The translations under genes were made by a program, and so were the position numbers. A stretch of DNA of 64,000 nucleotides. It comes from Setoptus koraiensis. Its lineage: Eukaryota; Arthropoda. The notes below the pieces were generated by a model that saw only the letters and a program-made list of their open reading frames with translations, had not been told where the DNA came from and did not search any database. Below, in pieces: positions 57,593-64,000 of this stretch. The stretch is taken from contig CM106586.1 in assembly GCA_048013815.1 (NCBI GenBank), forward strand, positions 10,044,001 through 10,108,000. Reading direction: 5' to 3'. How positions within the stretch are numbered: position 1 is the stretch's first letter; the number at the start of each line of letters is the position of its first letter.

Positions 57593-58216
57593 TTATCGCA
57601 ATAATTTCGTAGCTCTTTGATTGGCGTTGGTAATGCGTGTCTCATTAGACGTTGCCTTCTGATTGATTCTTTCAAGTTGAGAATTTTGATTTGTTATTTC
57701 ACTGCCCATGTCTATGGCCATATTTTTCAAGTTGCCGATCATGCTGCCCACTTGAGTTAAATTATCTTCCATTTCATCCTCTCTGTCATCATTGGTAATT
57801 CTGGCAACAATTCTAGTTGAAGATGGACCACCTGTGCCATTTCTATTATCTACAACTCTTGTTGGTTGACCATTGACAATTTTGCCGTCATCACTAGATT
57901 TCCACGTACTGGCGTCCTCTTTAAATTCTTTATTCTTTCCACATGGAATGTATACACAAAATCCGCAACATTTTTCCATACCAGTGAGATTTTTCTCTGC
58001 TTCTCTCATGTCAACATTGATTTTGTCCATATCTTCTTCAATTTTATCTAATTGCTCCCCCTGTTCATCCAATCCAACAAGAGTTCGTATGCCAGCCTCC
58101 TTGCTTTCATCACACATTGCTAACATACGTCGTGTGGCCTCAAGTGATTCATCCGTTTTGGCGGATGCCTTATATTGCAGCTCAGCCAATTCACTGCCAT
58201 TCTCTGGACCTGCCAT
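57593..58216 (-). CDS. Snap25: SNAP-25 synaptosomal t-SNARE (intronless)
   Basis: 207 residues, the usual length (206-212). SNAP-25 supplies two of the four helices of the SNARE bundle, with syntaxin and synaptobrevin, that fuses vesicles with the plasma membrane. The Qb helix spans about 10-75, with the zero-layer Gln near 52 in LDEQGEQLDKIEEDMDKIN. The palmitoylated cysteine cluster is C83, C84, C87 and C92 (CCGFCVYIPC). The Qc helix spans about 140-204, with its zero-layer Gln near 177 (ITNQNSQLERI). It ends NQRATKLLR, as in other SNAP-25 proteins. The start at 58216 has context GTCATGG. The gene is in one uninterrupted frame, whereas most animal SNAP-25 genes have many exons. No stop or lost motif suggests decay. 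SNAP-24/29-type paralogues are less likely because of the full cysteine cluster. Confidence 0.95.
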   Translation of the reverse strand: MAGPENGSELAELQYKASAKTDESLEATRRMLAMCDESKEAGIRTLVGLDEQGEQLDKIEEDMDKINVDMREAEKNLTGMEKCCGFCVYIPCGKNKEFKEDASTWKSSDDGKIVNGQPTRVVDNRNGTGGPSSTRIVARITNDDREDEMEDNLTQVGSMIGNLKNMAIDMGSEITNQNSQLERINQKATSNETRITNANQRATKLLR

Positions 58217-58790
58217 GACAATTCCGATCCTACTATACTATGAATAAATAATAATAATGATGCTAAATAATAATAATAATAAAAAAAACAATAATAATCT
58301 AATAATCCTAAAGTGCAGCAAAGCAACAATAGAATTTTTTGCTCCAGTCCCGAAAATTCCCACCACATTGCGCACCGTCGAGTCTCCCACAGACCAAACC
58401 TCTCACCTCCCACACCTCTCCCTAAAAGTGGCCAATGCTCCCTTCGGAACACTTCCGTGATAGAACGAAATTTACAACATATCGAAGGGGAAAATCGAGC
58501 CACTTTTTAACACACACAAGGGGGGGTCGCGCTTTCTTTTTCCGTACAGCAAGCAGCACACAACAACAATCATCTGTGCTCCGGCCATTGACAGAGGGGG
58601 TAAAAGTGGACGAGATTTTTACACGCAATGAGGGGAAACGCTTCAATTTCTTCACTCAGAATCTCTGGAACTGCCCAGTGGAGACAGAAGTAACATGAAA
58701 CAAAAAATATAAATGAGGAAAAAATAAAATCAGCGTCAAGTCAGAGCCAAATCTCTTTGGGGATCCTATTGCCATATTCCGTCGCCAACC
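58217..58790. promoter_or_regulatory. Divergent intergenic region between SNAP-25 and the septin
   Basis: 574 bp between start codons. It starts with an AAT/AATA microsatellite-like run (58243-58295), then mixed sequence. It must hold both promoters. No TATA box or other clear motif was seen. Confidence 0.6.
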
Positions 58791-60109
58791 ATGACAGCGC
58801 CGTCCACTACTGCCAATTCGACCAGTATGGCACAAACAACTCAAACACAGATCAAATTGCAACAGCTACCTCAATACCTCCAGCGAAAGTCCACCAAGAA
58901 AGGATTCGAATTTACACTTATGGTTGTCGGAGTCGCAGGAGTGGGAAAATCTACGCTCATCAATTCGCTGTTTGCCTACGACATTAGAAGGGACGGTAGA
59001 GTGCTGGATGTTGATCAATTGCTCGACAGAACTGTGTCCATAGACAGGCACTGTCTCCAAATCCAAGAGAAGGGTGTCAAGCTACACCTGACTTTGATCG
59101 ATACGCCAGGCTACGGAGATGCTCTGGACTGTGAAGACTCTTTTATAGCCGTGGAGTCTTACGTGGAGGACCAATTTATCCGTTACTTCAAAGACGAATG
59201 TGGATTCGATAGAAAGAATATCCAAGATAACAGAGTTCACTGTTGTTTGTACATGATATCGCCCTTCGGTAGGTCTCTCACACAATTGGACAAAAATGTA
59301 ATGCTACGGTTGCACAAGAAAGTTAACATAATACCGTGCATAGCTAAAGCCGATGCTTTGAATAAAACAGAATTAGCAATTTTTAAACAAAGAGTAATGC
59401 AGGACATTGACGAATGTGGCATAGAGATCTTCAGACTGCCCGAGCTGGAATCGGATGAAGAGATCACTATCAGGCAAGAAAATCAGGAGATAAGAGACTC
59501 CATACCATTTGCCATAGTTTCCTCGACTACAACTGTCGAACTTAATGGACACGCAATCAGAGGAAGACTTTACCCGTGGGGTGTTTGCAACATAAACGAT
59601 CCAACTTGTTCTGACTTTATTAGATTACGATCTTTTTTAAGCATACATATGCAGGATCTCAAGGATCATACCAATGAAGTATTATACGAGAATTACAGAT
59701 CCTCATTTTTAGTCAAAATAACTCAAGATGGGTGAGTACTAAGAAAAAGAAAGAAAAAATATCGCTCAGTCTTAATAGAATGAGAAAAAAAAATCTTATA
59801 TAGAATCTAACCAAGAACATGTGTTTCTTCTTCACCTCCAGACGTCATGATCGTGCCGACGGTGATTTAGATCTTCCCTCACAAACAATAGCAGATATAG
59901 CACTCACAGATCAAGTTTCACGAGATCTGTTGCAACAAAAAGAAGAGGAATTGAGGCAGATGGAGGCGAAACTTGTAATGGTTCAAGAGCAATTGCAAGC
60001 CTTATCATCTGGACCCGTGAGTGAAAATCCCAGCGACGACGAAATGAGTCTTCATAAGATGCGTCGTTATCGACCCCACAACAATTTGGTCAGGGAAGAG
60101 CAAGTTTGA
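58791..60109 (+). CDS. Septin GTPase, two coding exons
   Basis: Exons are 58791-59731 and 59842-60109, joined as GATGG|A to give QDGRHD, for 402 aa in total. Septins are filament-forming GTPases of the cell cortex that act in cytokinesis and membrane organisation. The G1 loop GVAGVGKS is at 47-54, and the switch II motif DTPGYGD and the specificity motif IAKAD are present. So are the septin-unique element (RGRLYPWGVCNI ... DFIRLRSFLSIHMQDLKDHTNEVLYENYR) and a C-terminal coiled coil (about 345-378, LLQQKEEELRQMEAKLVMVQEQLQAL). The usual GESGLGKST is GVAGVGKST here, and an S/T-rich N-terminus of about 35 residues precedes a short polybasic stretch (QRKSTKKGF). It belongs to the SEPT2/SEPT4-type group by overall pattern. 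I cannot assign an orthologue by eye. Confidence 0.93.
59732..59841 (+). other. Septin intron (110 bp)
   Basis: The donor is GTGAGTACT and the acceptor TTCTTCTTCACCTCCAG. The phase fits, restoring DGRHD. Confidence 0.85.
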
Positions 60110-60734
60110 TACTGAAGAGAGTTGTTTCCGTCCAAGAATTTCGCCATGCTACATCCATAAACAGAATTCATGCGTGTATATATACTCCTATGATCGGATA
60201 TCATGTAGGGTATAGTATTACATTTTAAGCCATTTTCGGAACCCCAAGGCGTTTCCACTAGTCAGACTATATCATTTTGTAGGATTCCAAAACCGGTGTC
60301 AAAATTCTGAAAAGAAGCTTTCCTACTTAAATCTACAAGCAATTTCACGCCATTAGCAACTCAATCTTGGTCTAATTGACCCTGATTATTTATTATAGCA
60401 TCTTATTCGTGCATTAAGAAACATTATTTTTTACTATCCAAAATATCTTTGTACCTATATATTATTTAAAACAATATAATTTAATAAAAAAAGATGAATT
60501 TTGTGTTCACCATACAATTCGCGTCAAGCTAGTGTGTATGTTTTTTTTTTACTTGAGACTTTTATCTAGAGTAACATACAATAACAGTACTTAAGGACAG
60601 AAAGGCGCTTGGTAGTTAGTACAATGTGTAAGAATGCTGATAATTGGGATAAAAGATAGTTCGATACACTTATTCTGATCAAATTTATTGATGATCGATA
60701 TTTATTGTGGCAGTCTGTTTCTTGACAGCGTCTT
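60110..60734. other. Tail-to-tail region between the septin and glucosylceramidase genes
   Basis: 625 bp, AT-rich. A plus-strand AATAAA for the septin is at 60483-60488. Minus-strand AATAAA signals for the glucosylceramidase are at 60706-60701 and 60689-60684. The spacing lets both transcripts end without overlap. Confidence 0.65.
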
Positions 60735-62495
60735 TTAGATTCCCAATACTAGTGAAGTTATGCTTTGCGGCTGCAATTCTACACTAAGTGGACTCGTTGA
60801 AGGGTCTCCAACGTTTTCAGTCGTCTTTACACAAACTCTTTTCAAACTGTCAGACAAATTGAGCAGTATCAGGCTCACATGCTTCTTTGAAGGCAAAATA
60901 AATGCAGTAGCCATTATTGAATGATCTCGCGGTGCATTCAATTCATTCTCAGCTTCGTATATTGTCGGACTCTGATGTCGTTTGACCAAATCCAATTGTA
61001 TTCTCTCAGAACCATGTGGTATAAATCTTGAAAAATGACCAATCACGTAATACATAGGATTCTTGTAAAACTTGTCGTTCGAATAATCTACTATTATGGG
61101 ACTGTCAACATAATTTCCGGCCCAATTTGGACCGCCCTTCAAATCTAAGGCCAAATTCCAATCTATCCAACCATTAATATTTCTATTCATATCTTCTATT
61201 ATATCTTTGGCATAGGATATTCCGCGAGACCAATCGCCTAGAATAACTTTTTGTTCGTATGGTCTGGAACCAGTACAAGCCTCTGTCATCAGCATGAATT
61301 CTATTTCATCCTTATGTTTAACGTAGAGTCTGTCAATATAATAATAAGGGATAGTGCCACTCAAATACCAGTGTATTCCCAAACCTGAAACGTATTTTCT
61401 GACAGAAACGTCACTTAATATTTCATCGATTAAAATGTTGACAATGCCAAGACTATCATCACCTATGATCAGTTTGAAATTACTCTTATCATATCCGTGT
61501 TGCTCTAGTAAAGGACCTAGGTGATACTTGATGAAATCTGTCTGTTCTTTTGGTGTAAATTGCAAACTATTGAAAAAATAGAACGGCGCAAAAGCCGATC
61601 CGGGCTCATTCTGCACAGTCATGCCCCACATTGATAGATCATTTTTTTCGTAAGCCCGAAGAAAATTCAATAGATATTTCGCATAGGCTTTGTATGTCTT
61701 GCCCTCGCTTGAGGAGGGACCTCGCAAGAAGCCGCGAACGAACTTGTGATTCGTTTTCATCCACGTCGGCGGCGACCACGACGAGGCAAACAGCTTTAGA
61801 TTGTCACCACGCTCAGCGACCAGTTGTTTGGCCATCTTGATGAATGGTATCTTTAATTTTGTGTCCTCATAGGTTAAACTCCAATATTTCTGCTCATAAT
61901 CTTGTTCCTCTACGTCGTTGTAGGTATATGTGTGATTAGAAAAGTCCGTGCCAGCGATTGGCACTCTTCCAAAGTTGTATTGCAAACCATATTCACCGTA
62001 ATAATTTTCTATTAAAACTTTTGCCAGTTTTTCCGATAAATTGTCTATGTTAATGAGCGACGCATCGGTGAAGGCCCCTCCCCAGCCTAATACTGTCTGG
62101 TACTTTTTAGAGTAATCCAACGTGATCGTGTAGGCGTCAGCTCTTTCTCGACAATCCTGATTATCTCCGGGGCAACCGGTGATTGAATCGTGTGCTGGCT
62201 GAGCAACCTTTTCGCTTGGTGAGTGATATAATGAATACCGGTCGCCTGATTTGCTGCTCACCAGTTTCAAGAATTGTCCTGACTCAGGCCAATCAAAGAC
62301 AAGATTGTCACAATAATCTACCGAGCATTCACAACTTATCCTGGTAGGATTGTGCGGATCATGATGATGAGGCCGACATTTCTTCATAGTCAAACTCTGT
62401 TCTGTCGGATAATTGCATAGTGCCGATGGAATAGTTATGATTATGATTAACTGAACCAAAGTCAACCCAGTTGATATAATTTCTTTTGTTAACAT
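60735..62495 (-). CDS. Gba: Lysosomal acid glucosylceramidase (GH30 family)
   Basis: 586 residues in one frame from ATG 62495. The enzyme hydrolyses glucosylceramide to glucose and ceramide in lysosomes. Residues 1-27 form a signal peptide with a long hydrophobic core (TLVQLIIIITIPSALC). The N-terminal Cys-rich segment (KKCRPH, RISCECSVDYCDNL) is typical of animal GBA. The (beta/alpha)8 domain shows the sequence TVLGWGGAFTDA, the sequence SSWSPPTWMKTN, the acid/base Glu297 in TVQNEPG and the nucleophile Glu405 in MLMTEACTG. The spacing of 108 residues is close to human GBA. The C-terminal beta-domain is complete (FSRFIPHGSERI ... PQSITSLVLG). Upstream of the ATG, a strong acceptor (TTTTTTTTTCACAG|CATTGG at 62555) suggests a non-coding first exon. 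Identity is firm. The paralogue number in this genome is unknown. Confidence 0.95.
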   Translation of the reverse strand: MLTKEIISTGLTLVQLIIIITIPSALCNYPTEQSLTMKKCRPHHHDPHNPTRISCECSVDYCDNLVFDWPESGQFLKLVSSKSGDRYSLYHSPSEKVAQPAHDSITGCPGDNQDCRERADAYTITLDYSKKYQTVLGWGGAFTDASLINIDNLSEKLAKVLIENYYGEYGLQYNFGRVPIAGTDFSNHTYTYNDVEEQDYEQKYWSLTYEDTKLKIPFIKMAKQLVAERGDNLKLFASSWSPPTWMKTNHKFVRGFLRGPSSSEGKTYKAYAKYLLNFLRAYEKNDLSMWGMTVQNEPGSAFAPFYFFNSLQFTPKEQTDFIKYHLGPLLEQHGYDKSNFKLIIGDDSLGIVNILIDEILSDVSVRKYVSGLGIHWYLSGTIPYYYIDRLYVKHKDEIEFMLMTEACTGSRPYEQKVILGDWSRGISYAKDIIEDMNRNINGWIDWNLALDLKGGPNWAGNYVDSPIIVDYSNDKFYKNPMYYVIGHFSRFIPHGSERIQLDLVKRHQSPTIYEAENELNAPRDHSIMATAFILPSKKHVSLILLNLSDSLKRVCVKTTENVGDPSTSPLSVELQPQSITSLVLGI

Positions 62496-62554
62496 ATTTG
62501 AAGTCTTTTCTCCCACTACCCATCAGAAATAGTTCATGAGAAAGGAGGCCAATG
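62496..62554 (-). other. 5' leader exon piece of the glucosylceramidase with a short upstream ORF
   Basis: The segment begins right after a T9CACAG acceptor. It contains ATG AAC TAT TTC TGA (four residues) before the main ATG. The upstream start could reduce translation (inference). Confidence 0.45.
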
Positions 62555-62770
62555 CTGTGAAAAAAAAAACTATTGTTTTGATTGCGCTTACAATTCAAAT
62601 AAAAAAAAACTGAAAAATCGATTTTTTTTCCTCATTTTCCGGGGTAATGAATTATGTTTTCTTGCTCCCCAGAAACAGGGGTATTCAGATAAGCCAGAGT
62701 CATGTTGAAATGGGCGTCATCAGGAATGAGGTTCACCGGAGGTAGTGATTAAAATCTGACCCTCTCAATG

Positions 62771-62840
62771 TGTGTATTTATTGTGATTGCACCCGTTTCG
62801 GACTCAACTCGCCGAGATCTTCAAGAAAAGACCCGTTAGA
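62771..62840 (-). repeat. Possible end of an interspersed repeat
   Basis: On the minus strand, GAAGATCTCGGCGAG and GAGTCCGAAACGG come first, followed by AATAAA about 15 bases later. A GAAGA...CCGAAACG arrangement recurs at the ends of many dispersed repeats in animal genomes. Nothing coding is attached here. Confidence 0.25.
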
Positions 62841-63017
62841 AAAAAATCTGAGAGTTCATACTCCCTAGGTTACAGGTGTACCCTAGGTGTACCTTGTGAG
62901 CGCCAGCTTTGAATCATTCTGCGGCAGCTACAATGACCAGACACTTCTTATCAATAATAATAATTCATTATTTATAACCATCTTCTCAGGATTGATTTTT
63001 CTTATTATTTCCGCTAC
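62841..63017. other. Non-coding stretch right of the glucosylceramidase
   Basis: Mixed sequence with GTGTACC repeated twice (near 62877 and 62889). No gene was recognised. The rest of 62555-62770 is also without visible genes and includes T- and A-runs. Confidence 0.4.
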
Positions 63018-63285
63018 TTAGACAACTCCAAGCTCCTTGAGTTTAGCCCTCAACTGCCTTGAGAGGGCCTTGGTTGACATTTGGTTCGTCATCAGATATC
63101 TACGAACCAAATTGTCAATATCTTGAACGAAATCAGTGCAAGGACGCTCAGATGGATCGGTATGTGCCGCTAGATTTCATTTGGAATTCTGTAGCCTCTA
63201 CGACAAGCTCCTCCATAACGGAATTAATTGTGGATCCATCTATGTCCGAGACATCGCTATTAGATGACATGACCACCAAGGCCAT
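63018..63285 (-). pseudogene. Unrecognised minus-strand coding-like sequence in two frames
   Basis: From ATG 63285, a 45-codon frame (MALVVMSSNSDVSDIDG ... FQMKSSGTYRSI) ends at TGA 63148-63150. In another frame, overlapping its end, a second peptide runs to TAA 63018-63020 (AAHTDPSERPCTDFVQDID ... LSRQLRAKLKELGVV). Both have ordinary amino-acid composition and read like one protein C-terminus broken by a frame change. I do not recognise the family. It could be a decayed gene, an assembly error or chance. Confidence 0.3.
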
Positions 63286-63523
63286 GCATATTATTGTTGT
63301 GTCTTTGTTCGGCCTTATACAATCACTTTACTGAATGTATGTGGTGCCTTATGTGGCCTCACAATACAAAGAGATGTATACGGATATGTGTCGCAAATCG
63401 ATTTGAATCGCTTCAATTTCACTACACTCAACAGTACTGTCACTGACAACTTGTGAGTATCGTCACCACAATTACGTAATCCCCCTCTCTGTCCATTCAT
63501 CCATTTCGATGCATCCCCACCAG

Positions 63524-63584
63524 CTCTGCTATGCAGAATTTGGTGCCCAAAAGTGGTTCAGCCTACGCCCATTTATATATAACG
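63524..63584 (+). pseudogene. Probable exon of a cationic amino-acid transporter (SLC7) with a shifted frame
   Basis: It is bounded by a good acceptor (CATCCCCACCAG) and donor (AACG|GTAAGTGT). Frame 1 opens LCYAEFGA and frame 2 continues VPKSGSAYAHLYIT. Joined, these match the conserved cationic transporter block CYAEFGA-VPK-GSAY-YVT between the second and third membrane helices. The switch falls at GTGCCCAA, where loss of one copy of an 8-bp direct repeat would explain it. The remaining exons would lie in the gap to the right. No upstream exon was identified. Confidence 0.4.
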
Positions 63585-63718
63585 GTAAGTGTGCTGGCCG
63601 GATATTGTTTGGTCGTCGGACAGGATATAAGGATAGCAGGTGCGATAAAATTAGCATGTTAATAACACACAAATTGTATCAAGTGTAAATAAATCTAAGG
63701 ATCTAAGGACTTGACGTG

Positions 63719-64000
63719 NNNNNNNNNNNNNNNNNNNNNNNNNNNNNNNNNNNNNNNNNNNNNNNNNNNNNNNNNNNNNNNNNNNNNNNNNNNNNNNNNN
63801 NNNNNNNNNNNNNNNNNNNNNNNNNNNNNNNNNNNNNNNNNNNNNNNNNNNNNNNNNNNNNNNNNNNNNNNNNNNNNNNNNNNNNNNNNNNNNNNNNNNN
63901 NNNNNNNNNNNNNNNNNNNNNNNNNNNNNNNNNNNNNNNNNNNNNNNNNNNNNNNNNNNNNNNNNNNNNNNNNNNNNNNNNNNNNNNNNNNNNNNNNNNN
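63719..64000. other. Assembly gap
   Basis: All positions are N. Confidence 0.99.

Noticed and set aside
60067-60258. Minus-strand frame past the septin stop
   Set aside because: It lies antisense to septin exon 2 and its 3' untranslated region, and has no motif.

Overview
This is a metazoan window, most likely arthropod and perhaps an acariform mite. The evidence is a peritrophin-type chitin-binding (CBM14) protein, an HR96-like nuclear receptor and unusually intron-poor genes: GPN1, APC1 and SNAP-25 lie in single uninterrupted frames, and the short introns seen are about 110-260 bp. The taxon is an inference, not a proof. The last 282 bases are an assembly gap (N).

Layout. (1) 1-4 kb, compact: a minus-strand inositol-phosphate kinase gene running off the left edge, in which a complete IPMK-type kinase domain continues in frame into the first residues of a PPIP5K/Vip1 kinase; a divergent intronless GPN1; then, 29 bp past the GPN1 stop, the convergent stop of the next gene. 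(2) 2.9-37.9 kb: one very large minus-strand gene assembled here from four exons whose splice phases all agree (phases 1, 0, 0; 6138 nt, about 2045 aa). It has a signal peptide, about 1,900 residues of Gln/Ser/Thr/Asn-rich sequence and one C-terminal CBM14 domain. Two introns of about 15.2 and 13.4 kb carry most of the window's non-coding DNA. (3) 38-49 kb: gene-free flank between that gene and APC1, including four TAATTA cores in 95 bp upstream of the signal-peptide exon. (4) 49-62.5 kb, compact again: ANAPC1, an HR96-like receptor and SNAP-25 in tandem on the minus strand, a divergent septin, and a convergent GH30 glucosylceramidase. (5) 62.5-63.7 kb: a probable cationic amino-acid transporter exon with a shifted frame, an unrecognised minus-strand frame and a possible repeat end.

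The long introns and flank are full of short tandem arrays of many unrelated units (8 to 29 bp, several exactly 10 bp), short perfect or near-perfect hairpins, and two motifs that recur far above chance: TTGCGTAA/TTACGCAA (bZIP-like) and CAGGTGAG/CTCACCTG (both an E-box and a consensus splice donor). I recognised no intact transposable element, virus-like element, tRNA or rRNA gene.

The genes do not form one pathway; they are mostly housekeeping (inositol pyrophosphates, Pol II assembly, anaphase, exocytosis, septin cytoskeleton, lysosomal hydrolysis) around one lineage-type extracellular chitin-binding gene. The strongest candidate for something new is the IPMK-PPIP5K fusion at the left edge.
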